Below, piece by piece: positions 9,537-21,062 of a stretch of 64,000 nt of DNA; positions within the stretch are counted from its first letter, which is position 1, and every line of letters starts with the position of its first letter. A model generated the notes under the pieces. It searched no databases. It was not told where the DNA came from and saw only the letters and a program-made list of their open reading frames with translations. The position numbers and the translations under genes are program-made. Source of the stretch: Omphiscola glabra (lineage: Eukaryota > Mollusca > Gastropoda > Lymnaeidae); assembly GCA_964017045.1 (NCBI GenBank), contig OZ024806.1, positions 5,972,488 to 6,036,487 of the forward strand, in the 5' to 3' direction.

Positions 9537-10563
9537 AAAATACTAATTGCAGACTATGAATCTTATTTAAAAATGTTATTCAATTATTATGGTAAAGAAG
9601 TAGGCCTAACTGATTAGAAAGTCAAGTAAATAGATATTAACTTTATTAAATAACATGGGACCTACTTGTACTACATGTTGAGGTCCACTGACAATGTCTT
9701 GTTGTTCGACTTTAACTTCTCTGCATACATTTATTGATCGTTTATCATTCTCATAACAATAGCCTTGACCTTTTACGACTATTATATAGTTATGACAATT
9801 ACATAGTGTTAAGCAATAGTCAAATCTGATTCATGGTAGCAAACTAAACAAATGAACTTTTAATGACACCAATTATTTCTTTTGCAAATTAAAATTATTA
9901 TTTATAGCTATCAATAAAATATTGAAAGTTTCTACGACGAAATTCTGGAATAAACACGCGAATCGAGGATCCATTTTTTGTTGTTGCTTTCTAAGCTTCA
10001 TTCGGACCATTCTGCCAGAAAAAAAACACCAAATATAAGATTTCGACAGGCGCTCATTGGCACACATCCGTGAAGCACCGACTGTCACCGATGTCGCCTG
10101 ACCAAATGTAGCCATGTTCACTTTGTTATTGCATTTGTTTTATATACCGGATCCGGTCTCGTCCGTCCGTCTTGGAATCCGGTGAAATACTTTTGGATTA
10201 TAGCCATAGCCTTACATGCCAAAAGCCCCATCCCGAAGCCTATTACATGTTCTTAGTCTGTAAGATTTTAGAATCAGAAATTCGAAGCTCTGTAGTGTTT
10301 GCATGTATCAGCCAATGTGGCCAGCAGACAGATTGCAAAACTGAAAACAATCTTCGAGAAATTTTTTAAATAACTTTGATTCAACAACGAATTATTCTTT
10401 GTCCCTAGATGTATTTCTGATTTATTTGAGTTGTTATGGGGGCATACAAACATGCAGTTCTTAAATACAACGAAAATTCATTATAATCTTTTATTCTGAT
10501 TAATAATACATAATAATAATATATTAAGATTTAAAAAAAAAAATAAATAAAAAAAATAAATAA
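9537..10563. other. Unique DNA with two unassigned open frames
   Basis: On the minus strand, ATG at 10115 opens a frame to 9873 that reads MATFGQATSVTVG and later RKQQQKMDPRF. A run of T followed by ctggcag inside it could be a splice acceptor near 10014. On the plus strand a frame to 10369 contains YMFLVCKILESEIRSS. A TATATAAAA string lies on the minus strand at about 10137-10145, too close to that ATG for a standard core promoter. Neither protein is recognised; I do not call a gene. Confidence 0.3.
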
Positions 10564-10692
10564 AAACAACAACCTGTAACCACGCCCACACAAAACAACA
10601 ACAACCTGCAACCACGCCCACACAAAACAACAACAACCTGCAACCACGCCCACACAAAACAACAACAACCTGCAACCACGCCCACACAAAAG
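10563..10692. repeat. 32-bp minisatellite, 4 copies
   Basis: The unit is aacctgcaaccacgcccaca plus caaaacaacaac. The first copy has ctgtaacc. It is preceded by an A/T low-complexity run (about 10530-10562). Confidence 0.94.
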
Positions 10693-10761
10693 AACATTTT
10701 GTCAACAATATTTAAGTGATTGGTCCGTCAATCAAACTGGTGGCACGTGGGGATGGTGAAA

Positions 10762-10815
10762 GAGGGGGTGTGGGGATGGAGGGGGTGTGGGGATAGAGGG
10801 GGTGTGGGGAGAGAA
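10762..10815. repeat. G-rich short repeat, 3 copies
   Basis: A G-rich motif agggggtgtggggat repeats about every 19-20 bp. G runs of 4-5 on one strand give G-quadruplex potential. Confidence 0.7.
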
Positions 10816-12700
10816 CGCTATTCTTCCATTTCTCAGAGCGGTTTTTCTGTGTTATTGAATATGAAACATGGACTTCATTCCTCACCTCAGTCGTTGTCTT
10901 CTTCTTCCTCTTCATCCCCCTTTCGCCACCCCCCAACCATACACCCCCCCCAACCATCAACGCTTCAACATGACCTTCTTTCCCTCCCCTCTCCGTTAAC
11001 CCGGGAAGGGTTCACGGCCCGGTCAGTAAGCGAATCGGGGCCCGGGCTTCGGCTCCAGTCAATGTCCGTTAAATTACCAGCCTCCATTGCGAGGTACGCG
11101 GCCCTACCACTGCTATTCACTGAAGTCCCGCAGCACTTGTCACGTCAGCGGCTGATGTTCAACCAAGCTGTTGTTAGCAAACGATACCTCTTGTCGTCAG
11201 TTTTGAAATATTTTTTTTTCAAATAATGTTTTGTTTTGTAGCGTGAATTAGAAACAAAAAAACCAAACACATTTCTTCTAATGAAAAATGTCTGCGAGAC
11301 AGAGTCCAGAGTCGTCAGTCAACTCGCAGAAGACGGCGGTCCATTCTTTGTTTACGCCCATGATTATTTCATTTGTGTTGAGCAGCATCCAGTCTTGATG
11401 ACACCGACTTGCCCGACATGCGAGCGGCATGTTCCCCAAATTTCATCGGTCCTGCCACGGCCTCGCCACAGCCACATGCATTTATTAGTAGACTTTTGGT
11501 ACGGCATGAGAGATTGAAAGAGGCCACCATACTTTTTTTCGCTGACTCTGCGGTGGTCGTTCATTGGTCTCTTCTTGAACGCCTCGTGAAATTCACTGCT
11601 TTCCGTTTTTGTTTGCTTCGACTCCACGTGCACAACTGTATAGCTTCGGTGAACTATGTATTTGCGACTGTAAAAAAGAACTTTAGTGGTAAAACAGCAG
11701 GAGATTCAACATTGGAATAATCAAGATATGCAAACAGTTTTGGTGTGTGTCCAGGGGCAGTTCTGAAAGACGACGGAAAGTGATTTTCGAAAAATGTCAA
11801 ATTTTGGAATTTTTTTTTATTAAATTTTTTTTCTATTACTGTTACGTTTATGTTGTTTTTAACAAACAACACAAAAAAAAAAAAAGATCCTTGCTGTGAA
11901 CAGTGGATATTGCAAATAGATTGATTGCATTCGTTACAGTACAAACAAGTGACAAAACATGATGTTGGAGAAGAATGGTGTGAGACACCGATGAGATCTT
12001 GGCGTATAAGGTAATGAATTTTTCTTTTTATATCTATCAATCAATTGTTAGTGACGTAATGGACTGACACTAGCGACGCCTTTCGTCTTATTTAACAACT
12101 TAGGTGCTCGTAAAATTGTGAGAATGTATTTGATCGCAGCAAAATTCAATTTCAAAGAATCTATGCATTCTATTGTTAGTGGTTATTTTGAAAGATTCCA
12201 TGGCTTAAACCTCTGTATTCAAATATCCCCCACACACTGTATCGTATTCATCATGCATGTCTAGTTGTGAGATGTCTCATATGATCGCTTATCTGGCTAT
12301 GTCAACACTGTCTCATATTCAACGTACAGAGTACTCTAAGCGTTGAACCAATGACCAGCGTGTTAAACATTTAACTGTCTAACATTATCTATTAGTTTTA
12401 TTATTTTAAATTAACATAATGCAATGTCATGTAAATGTTTAATATTTTGTTCATTTAAAAAAAACCTTTGTTCTAGTTCTCAAATCTTAGATTAAATTTA
12501 ATGAAATTAAAAAATGTCAATCACTGAATTTGTTTCATTAAAACGCCCCTGATTAGTTCTTTTTTTTTGGGGGGGGGGGTAGATCTTCAGAAGAGGGGCG
12601 TAGTGCTTCTTATTACTCAATCAACATCGTTAACTAAGAAGAATTTTAATAAGTCAATCTTTAAGAAATCTTAAAATTAAGACAATATCTGTTATTTTTC
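10816..12700. other. Array-free, partly G+C-richer unique DNA
   Basis: The 10.85-11.70 kb part has several fairly long overlapping frames on both strands and more CpG than the surroundings (for example cgggaagggttcacggcccgg). No domain is recognised in the 168-codon frame (10720-11226) or the 78-codon frame starting with a true ATG at 11281. It could hold a promoter or exons, but nothing in the sequence decides this. From 11.75 to 12.70 kb it is plain A+T-rich DNA. Confidence 0.35.
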
Positions 12701-12706
12701 CAAGAT

Positions 12707-12724
12707 ACAGAGAGATAGACAGGG

Positions 12725-12755
<31 letters not shown>

Positions 12756-12845
12756 AGAGAGAGGGGGTTAGAAAGAGGCAGAAATGGGAGGCATTGAAAG
12801 AGACAGAGAGTGGAAGAGACGGGGAGGGGGTAGAAAGAGACTGCT
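12707..12845. repeat. GA-rich microsatellite region
   Basis: Purine-rich, with gagagagagagatagagaga at its core and degenerate GGGA runs to the right. Frames on the complementary strand (SLSLSLSP) are low complexity. Confidence 0.9.
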
Positions 12846-14345
12846 CCCTCACCCCCCAACACACACATTACTTCCCCAATCAAGTTTAAGTATTCTCATT
12901 GACAGTTCGCCTGATACCAACATGTATAGCAGCAGACATTTGTTTGGAGACATACAGACACAAATGAGGTGCATATTTAGTGTGAGGAATTCTTTCACTA
13001 AACAGAAAAATGTAACAATTTCTAGTAACGAGTTCCTTTAATTTGTCTCACTGGGAAAGCAAAAATGGATACTCAGATGATTAATTACACCATATATGTT
13101 CAGGAAATGTCAGATGCTTGGCGCATGAGCGGATGAACTTCCTGTCATAATGGTTGCAATCGAACGTACGGACGAATGAATGGAAAAAGACAAATATTTG
13201 GCAAACATCATATCAGGCCCTGATATTGTGATTAAGTGTAAAATACAGAAGAAGATATTATTTTATGACTTTAAAGCTGAGTGGGTCAGTTGATAATCAA
13301 GACGATTTTATCATGCCAAATGTGTGAAAGACTCTTTCAAAGTATAGGCATGTACCATATCCGTGAAAAGATTCACACAAATCTCATTATTGTGTTATAG
13401 CACAGATTGTGGTGAGGTCATAAGGTTACCGACCCCCTGACCTCAGGTCAAAAGTCATGAATGGTGCGTCGGCCTGTTGATTGTATAGGGTCCTGTAGCA
13501 TTTTATCTGAGACTTGCCATATAAGGGTTTTATGAAGACTTTATTTGCTTGATGTCCCAAAGGTTCTCGTTATATCATTCTGGGACACCGCTGTATATAT
13601 ATATTCGCGTGTTTGAAACTATTGATCTTACAAATTTTATATGAAATTACCCCCACCCACCAAAACGCCTTTGTGAATAGCTACATTTACATCATAGGAA
13701 TAGTTGGAATACTAGCGATTATTTCCTTATGTTAGTTGCTAGTGCCGTGTACATCGCCAAATGAAAAGTCTTGGTCATAAGTGGCACAAAAGGGTCGTAA
13801 TTCACAGGACATATTTTGAGAGGGACCAGAATATCACAGCGGGAGTCCATAATTTAGATGTAATGGTGGAGAGGAGAAGATTCGCCTCGTTCAGCCCGGG
13901 GATGAGTTTGACCTTATTTTGTAGGGGAGCTTATTATGTTATAGTCTACCCTATGTAGACAACTATGAAGCGTTTAACAGTGGCGGATCCAGAGAAAATC
14001 ACGGCTTTCATATGGTATTTCCATTATGTGTAGTCCGGCAGCTTCGCTGGTCATCGCCATTGATGGTAAACTTCAGGAAATAACATTTACATGGGGAACA
14101 CTTGTTGTTAAAAAAGCTTTCGAGTTCTTATGATTTCTTCATGTGTCCTGTCTGCTAAGGAAGGCTCTTAGCCGAAGCTTTTTTCTTTTATTGTCCAGAC
14201 TTAATATTGCAAGCTTCCACAAACCTCGTTCTTCTATTTCCATTGTTGGTAGTAGAGATTTTCAGCGAGCTAAATAATACACGATTGATTATGAAGATAA
14301 CGTGTCAAACTGTAGACATGCAGCATTGGTTTAAGTTAAGACGAT
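12846..14345. other. Unique DNA, no recognised gene
   Basis: Contains nuclear-receptor-like half-sites at 13438-13457 and a solo hAT-like end (cagtggcggatccag) at 13978-13992. Frames such as 13761-13958 show no motif. Confidence 0.45.
13438..13457 (+). promoter_or_regulatory. Overlapping nuclear-receptor half-sites
   Basis: TGACCT-C-AGGTCA is an everted half-site pair. The second AGGTCA also forms a DR1-like pair with AAGTCA one base downstream (one mismatch). Function is unknown. Confidence 0.25.
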
Positions 14346-14410
14346 GTAAAGCTGCTCATTATGGACGATTTAAAGCTGCTCATTATGGACGATATAAAGC
14401 TGCTCATTGG
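14346..14410. repeat. 24-bp short repeat, 3 copies
   Basis: The unit is taaagctgctcattatggac plus gat, with small length changes. It lies 80 bp before the 42-bp array but is unrelated in sequence. Confidence 0.88.
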
Positions 14411-14487
14411 GGTTTGACCAAAAAAAAAGGCGGGTATGCAAAGTTTTAAATATATTAACAAGCTGCAGTTATAATCAGATCAATACT

Positions 14488-15717
14488 CGCCAACTCAACG
14501 TCATTGCCAGCCTATAAATGGTCTACCACCGCCAACTCAACGTTATTGCCAGCCTATAAATGGTCTACCACCGCCAACTCAACGTTATTGCCAGTCTATA
14601 AATGGTCTACCACCGCCAACTCAACGTTATTGCCAACCTATAAATGGTCTACCACCGCCAACTCAACGTTATTGCCAGCCTATAAATGGTCTACCACCGC
14701 CAACTCAACGTTATTACCAGTCTATAAATGGTCTACCTACGCCAACTCAACCTTATTGCCAGCCTATAAATGGTCTACCACCGCCAACTCAACCTTATTG
14801 CCAGCCTATAAATGGTCTACCACCGCCAACTCAACCTTATTGCCAGCCTATAAATGGTCTACCACCGCCAACTCAACCTTATTGCCAGCCTATAAATGGT
14901 CTACCACCGCCAACTCAGCCTTATTGCCAGCCTATAAATGGTCTACCTACGCCAACTCAACGTTATTACCAGCCTATAAATGGTCTACCACCGCCAACTC
15001 AACGTTATTGCCAGCCTATAAATGGTCTACCACCGCCAACTCAACCTTATTGCCAGCCTATAAATGGTCTACCACCGCCAACTCAACCTTATTGCCAGCC
15101 TATAAATGGTCTACCACCGCCAACTCAACCTTATTGCCAGCCTATAAATGGTCTACCACCGCAAACTCAACCTTATTGCCAGCCTATAAATGGTCTACCA
15201 CCGCCAACTCAACCTTATTGCCAGGTTATAAATGGTCTACCACCGCCAACTCAACCTTATTGCCAGCCTATAAATGGTCTACCACCGCCAACTCAACCTT
15301 ATTGCCAGCCTATAAATGGTCTACCACCGCCAATTCAACCTTATTGCCAGCCTATAAATGGTCTACCACCGCCAACTCAACCTTATTGCCAGCCTATAAA
15401 TGGTCTACCACCGCCAACTCAACCTTATTGCCAGCCTATAAATGGTCTACCACCGCCAACTCAACCTTATTGCCAGCCTATAAATGGTCTACCACCGCCA
15501 ACTCAACCTTATTGCCAGCCTATAAATGGTCTACCACCGCCAACTCAACCTTATTGCCAGCCTATAAATGGTCTACCACCGCCAACTCAACCTTATTGCC
15601 AGCCTATAAATAGTCTACCACCGCCAACTCAACCTTATTGCCAGGTTATAAATGGTCTACCACCGCCAACTCAACCTTATTGCCAGCCTATAAATGGTCT
15701 ACCACCGCCAACTCAAC
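14488..15717. repeat. 42-bp minisatellite, about 29 copies
   Basis: The unit is ttattgccagcctataaatg plus gtctaccaccgccaactcaacc. The left third carries aacgttatt and the right two thirds aaccttatt, so the array has two domains. Because 42 is a multiple of 3, a frame without stops stays open for 369 codons (14504-15613), repeating the 14 residues LLPAYKWSTTANST. It ends at a TGG-to-TAG change near 15611. Changes fall at silent and replacement positions alike (A to V, T, G; T to Y; several silent). No signal peptide or promoter is visible. I read it as a non-coding satellite. Confidence 0.95.
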
Positions 15718-15818
15718 TGTCTTATTTGTCATTATTTTGATTGTTTTTTTTTTATGATGGGTCACGTCCCTATGTTGACATGCATGGGAACTTCATTACC
15801 TTCAAACTATTGCACCAG

Positions 15819-16174
15819 ATTACTTAAAGTAATGTTTCTAATATTACTTAAATTACTGTTTCTAACATTACTTAAAGTAATGTTTCTAATATTACTTAAA
15901 GCAATGTTTCTAATATTACTTAAAGTAATGTTTCGAATATTACTTAAAGTAATGTTTCTAATATTACTTATAGGAATGTTTCTAATATTACTTATAGTAA
16001 TGTTTCTAATATTACTTAAAGTAATGTTTCTAATATTACTTAAAGTAATGTTTCTAATATTACTTATAGGAATGTTTCTAATATTACTTATAGTAATGTT
16101 TCTAATATTACTTATAGGAATGTTTCTAATATTACTTAAATTAATGTTTCTAATATTATTTAAAGTAATTTTTC
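15819..16174. repeat. 24-bp minisatellite, about 15 copies, self-complementary
   Basis: The unit is taatgtttctaatattactt plus aaag. Variants are taaa or tagg/tagt near the unit border. Each border contains attactt-a-aagtaat, a 7-bp-arm dyad, so either strand could fold into repeated small hairpins. Confidence 0.95.
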
Positions 16175-16481
16175 TGGTATCCCTTAAACAAAATTGTGTA
16201 GGAGATAATTTAGTTGGGTTACCGGGTAGTTCTAAATTGTTACTGCGGACGTTTTTATGTGGGTAGAAGACTTATGTTGGACTGCGTTAGTGTGAGATTT
16301 ATTCTTCTTTCACACTGCCCAATGTTAAATAAACCAAAACAAGTGTTTTTAAAATTATGAAATAAATTCTTATAAATATCCCCACCCAACCCTGCACTTA
16401 CAGTATTATTGAAATAGCTAAACATCCAAAATGGATACAAATAATCTAAAACCAAAATATCAATCTTAAGGTTACGTTGGT

Positions 16482-16743
16482 GCAATGATTGTTAATACCG
16501 CTGTCAAGACCATCAGACTGCAATGATTGCTAATACTGCTGTCAAGACCATCAGACTGCAATGATTGCTAATACCGCTGTCAAGACCATCAGACTGCAAT
16601 GATTGCTAATACCGCTGTCGAGACCATCTGACTGCAATGATTGCTAATACCGCCGTCAAGACCATCAGACTGCAATGATTGCTAATACCGCTGTCAAGAC
16701 CATCAGACTGCAATGATTGCTAATACCGCTGTCAAGACCATCA
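16482..16743. repeat. 38-bp minisatellite, 7 copies
   Basis: The unit is gcaatgattgctaataccgc plus tgtcaagaccatcagact. Substitutions are few (ccgccgtc, gtcgagacc). Confidence 0.96.
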
Positions 16744-17824
16744 GCCCGTACCTGGCCTGTGAGGCACCAGTCAAATGTGCTGACCAAGTTGGTGTGGTGG
16801 GAGGTCATGGAGCGGACATGACACTTGCCGGATAATACTGTCTTTTAATCTGACACGGTTCAGCTACAGGTGAACCCAGTTAAGGATGTCGCTTTGGTAA
16901 GGAATATGTACATGTAGGATCTGTGAAAAAAAAGGGTTGGGGGGGGGGCGAACATGAATAACTGTACCAAAGTGATTACAGCGATATTTCGCAAAGTAGG
17001 TCGTTTGATTGTGTGTGTCCAGGAGGGGTGGGGGTTGTCATGGGGGCGATACTTTCCAACTGAGCTTTAAGCATGTTGGCATAACAAATCTAGATATTCC
17101 ACTACAGTCACTGCAGTTGCAAAACTTCACTAATAAGTAAAATCTGCTCTCCTCCTCCACCCATTTGTTCCGCTATTCTATAAAACTTTTCTGTGTCATC
17201 GTCCACACTCTTTCATTAGCTTTCTCTTCTTATCTTCTAATAAACTCATTTAACTGAGTTAAATTCGTAAAATGAAAAAGATATAATATTTAAATAGTAC
17301 ATTACTATGTATGTTTTCTATTTTGCATGCTGTGAAATTAATTTCGTCCCTTTTTAAACTGATTAATCCTCTTTAAAGGAATGAAATATCTAGCGCTCAT
17401 TGTTCAACTCATGCCGGCCAATATTGCTGGTCATTGTTCAACTCATGCCGGCCAATATTGCTGGCCTCCGCCTTCTACAATTGTATTTACGTTATTCCAT
17501 CAATGTGCTTCATTTTAAACTTGTTTCCATGGCAACCTCTGTTTGAGGGAGAGAAATTGTGAGACAGGAAAGAGGGGGGGGGGAAGGGGGACAGGGTGTA
17601 AAGGAAAGTAAGAGAGTAGCTATATTTGACTGCTATTAGCACCAGCAAAGCCTAGACATGCAAAAACACCATCACCAGCATCCCGGGTGGATGGGACTCG
17701 TTAAATTTGGATGGCAACTTATCTAAGAGAAAGGAAACTCTGTTTCACACCCGGTGATAGGAGTCCCGGTATGACATTGACACAATGAAAATTCTGGCTA
17801 TTCCAAGCTGTATCTTCCATAGAT
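16744..17824. other. Unique DNA with one short duplication
   Basis: A 34-bp direct duplication (cattgttcaactcatgccgg) spans 17398-17464. G-rich runs occur near 16940 and 17575. No gene is recognised. Confidence 0.5.
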
Positions 17825-17960
17825 GATGTTTCCTTGTGTTATCTAGATGCTTGTGAGACAGGTCAATTGCTGTCCAGAGAACCAGCTTATCCTTACGAAA
17901 ACAATAAATAATCCCAAGCCTTGCGATTTTGTCTGCCAAGTCTATACCATCGGGACATTG
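17825..17960 (+). repeat. Dispersed repeat, copy 1, feeding a 35-bp array
   Basis: This 135-bp stretch (tgtttccttgtgttatctag to tgccaagtctataccatcg) aligns with 43242-43366, including gagaaccagctta, ccttg(c/t)gattttgtc and aagtcta(t/c)accatcg. Its right end is the sequence amplified in the following array. The family is not recognised; it may be a SINE or MITE relic. Confidence 0.7.
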
Positions 17961-18456
17961 TGACGTCCTGCCAAGTCTATACCATCGGGACATTGTGACG
18001 TCCTGCCAAGTCTATACCATCGTGACATTGTGACGTCCTGCCAAGTCTATACCATCGGGACATTGTGACGTCCTGCCAAGTCTATACCATCGGGACATTG
18101 TGACGTCCTGCCAAGTCTATACCATCGGGACATTGTGACGTCCTGCCAAGTCTATACCATCGGGACATTGTGACGTCCTGCCAAGTCTATACAATCATGA
18201 CATTGTGACGTCCTGTAAAGTCTATACCATCGTGACATTGTAACGTCCTGCCAAGTCTATACAATCGTGACGTTGTGACGTCCTGCCAAGTCTATACCAT
18301 TGTGACGTTGTGACGTCCTGCCAAGTCTATACCTTCGTTACTTTGTGACGTCCTGCCAAGTCTATACCATGGTGACAGTGTGACGTCCTGCCAAGTCTAT
18401 ACCATCGTGACATTGTAACGTCCTGCCAAGTCTATACCATCGTGACATTGTGACGG
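17933..18456. repeat. 35-bp minisatellite, 15 copies
   Basis: The unit is gtgacgtcctgccaagtcta plus taccatcgggacatt. Left copies have atcggg and right copies atcgtg, with more decay to the right. The unit is derived from the right end of the dispersed repeat that precedes it. Confidence 0.96.
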
Positions 18457-18830
18457 ACGGAGGCCAGACAAAAAGCACCATGTTTAATAAAAAAATATAT
18501 CATAATGGCCCCATTTTTACTATTAGTTTTATTTCACTGTGAAAACTACAAATAAATGGGGAACAACACATCATTTGAAATAACTTCAGTGTGTAGAGTT
18601 GACGACTTAAATAACTTCTGTGGGTAGAGATGATGATTTCACGTGCAGTTAAAAATTTTAAATTATATAATATTATTATTATGAAAGTGGTCATATATAG
18701 CGCGGTACCCCAGCCTAGCGCTAAGCTAACCAGGCATAAAACATTAGCAAAAATGAAAAATGACATTTAAAAAAACAGTTACATAAAATTAATTCATTTA
18801 AAAACAGCTTTGTAAAAATATTGACCTCGA
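18457..18830 (-). mobile_element. Inverted LINE 3' tail (18661-18740) in unique DNA
   Basis: The minus strand reads gctggggtaccgcgctatat, then gaccacttt and (ATA)n. This is the same tail family as 7487-7544 and 63560-63640. The rest of the interval is A+T-rich and unassigned. Confidence 0.65.
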
Positions 18831-19257
18831 CCACCCAAGTACTATTTACCCATGTGTAGCCATGGATGGCACCCACCCAAGTACTATTTACCCCTGTGTA
18901 GCCATGGATGGCACCCACCCAAGTACTATTTACCCCTGTGTAGCCATGGATGGCACCCACCCAAGTACTATTTACCCCTGCGTAGCCATGGATGGCACCC
19001 ACCCAAATTCTATTTACCCCTGTGTAGCCATGAATGGCACCCACCCAAGTACTATTGACCCTGTGTAGCCATGGATGGCACTCACCCAAGTAATATTGAC
19101 CCTTGTCTAGCCATGGATGGCACCCACCATGGTACTACTGACCCCTTTCTAGCCATGGATGGCACCCACCCAAGTAATATTGACCCCTGTCTAGCCATGG
19201 ATGGCACCCACCCAAGTACTATTGACCCCTGTCTAGCCATGGATGGCACCCACCCAA
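18831..19257. repeat. 42-bp minisatellite, 10 copies
   Basis: The unit is ccacccaagtactatttacc plus cctgtgtagccatggatggcac. It has a left domain (actatttacccctgtg) and a right domain (attgacccctgtctag). Frames of 14-residue period stay open on both strands; these are satellite artefacts. Confidence 0.96.
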
Positions 19258-19963
19258 GTTCCCATCTACTAAAATTTACTTGACAAAACATACATTCAAG
19301 TAACGCACTTTATAAGTATCCCAATTAGTGCTAACTTCTGGGAATTTTATTTTGTGCGCCTAGCGAGCTCAACATTACAGAACTATTATTTGTTATGGGA
19401 TAATGATGGATCTATTTTTCTACAGCTGTACGTAAAACATGTACGCTATTTATGCTCCACAAAATAAATAAGTTATTGATTTGGCATTGATGTCACTGAT
19501 GGCATCAATGTAAAAGATGAGTGCTAAAGAGGTGCGATGGTAAAAATTGAGTTTATGCCAAAGTGCAGTTGAATCTTCTGCTTTCAAAATATATTATGTT
19601 ACTTTAGTAGGCAATTACCGTAGGCGTGCTTAAAAAAGACAACTACTACTTACTCTTATTGCTTACATTCAACAAAAGCAACTGCAATGTAGCAAGAGGA
19701 CAGCAAGAGGAATGTCACCATTGTGTTCGATGCTATGAGACCCCCATCCCATCATTTCCATACCTCATAACCCCCCAACCTCCCCCCCCCCCAAATCAAT
19801 AGGGCAAAGTTAAGCTCTCCAACTTTGTAAAGGTGACATGATTGATTTGGTCTAAATTTAGGAATAACCTGAGGTGTCTGCGTACGGTTAGCCAGATCTA
19901 ATATTTTTAAAATTTGAAGCTTTTAGTTTTTACAAAAATGTATAGCATAATTGTGTGGGTATT
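19258..19963. other. Unique DNA, no recognised gene
   Basis: A+T-rich, with a C-rich run (cctcccccccccccc) near 19780. Nothing else is recognised. Confidence 0.5.
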
Positions 19964-20420
19964 TTTAGATAGAGGGGGGATGTAGTACTCATACCAACGC
20001 CATTTTCTCTAGATAGATGGGGGTGTAGTACTCATACCAACGCCATTTTCTCTAGGTAGAGTGGTGACGTAGTACTCAAACCGCCATTTTCTCTAGGTAG
20101 AGTGGTGACGTAGTACTCAAACCGCAATTTTCTCTAGGTAGAGTGGTGACGTAGTACTCAAACCGCCATTTTCTCTAGGTAGAGTGGTGACGTAGTACTC
20201 ATACCGCCATTTTCTTTAGGTAGAGTGGTGACGTAGTACTCAAACCGCCATTTTCTCTAGGTAGAGTGGTGACGTAGTACTCAAACCGCCATTTTCTCTA
20301 GATAGAGGGGGACGTAGTACTCAAACCGCCATTTTCTCTAGATAGAGGGGGACATAGTACTCAAACCGCCATTTTCTCTAGGTAGAGTGGTGACGTAGTA
20401 CTCAAACCACCATTTTCTCT
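19964..20420. repeat. 42-bp minisatellite, about 11 copies
   Basis: The unit is tctctaggtagagtggtgac plus gtagtactcaaaccgccatttt. Two alternative unit starts, ggtagagtggtgacg and gatagagggggacg, are intermixed. This is the third 42-bp array within 6 kb, and its sequence is unrelated to the others. Confidence 0.96.
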
Positions 20421-20871
20421 TTAAGGTCGAATGTGTAGCTCATGGCTGCTTTCCCGCGGGGTGAACGACCGGAAGGTCATAATCAGATCCTGAAAATCTA
20501 GCATGCAAAAAAAAAAAGAAGAGGGAGGGGTGTGGTTGGGGGAGAAAAGGAGGTAGTGAAATATTTAGACAAGACCACCCCCACCACCCTAAACACGGTC
20601 AACAGTTTTGGAAGAAGGGGAGCTTACTGTAATTAAAGTAGATAGGATGTTTAAACAAAGGGAAAGGGGAGTGGTGGGGGTTAATAGTTAATCTTCTTAC
20701 CTGTATGATTAAAATCAATTTAATGGTGGAATGATGTGCTAGTTGCTATAATCTACACTTGGTTATGTAAGGAAATGGGTGAATGTGTTGGTTGGTGGGG
20801 TGGGTGGGTTGATCTATATTTGGTCAAGGGTGGAAAATGGATTAGTAGAGTTGGGTACTGGATTTATTTGG

Positions 20872-20903
20872 TGAGGGGGACGTAGTACTCAAACCGCCAT
20901 TTT
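20872..20903. repeat. Orphan monomer of the 42-bp array
   Basis: The segment gagggggacgtagtactcaa plus accgccatttt matches the gatagaggggg variant of the array at 19964-20420, 450 bp away across unique DNA. Confidence 0.9.
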
Positions 20904-21062
20904 GTGGTGATGTTTGTGAGTTTATATGGTGAATTGAGATTTTTGGTGTTGTGAGTTCTCTTTGAAGTTCAGAACCATAATGATTAAAAAAAAATTCCCA
21001 GTCTTGTGTGAACTAAATTAATGAATACAAACACATTTTTTCTCTCTTCTAACACCAGTGAA

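Noticed and set aside
9873..10121. Minus-strand 82-codon frame with possible splice acceptor inside
   Set aside because: The first ATG is at 10115, the TATA-like string is too close to it, and no homology is recognised. Kept only as a note in the interval entry.
10720..11226. 168-codon protein with serine run
   Set aside because: Low-complexity composition, no domain, no splice or promoter context, and an overlapping minus frame of similar quality.
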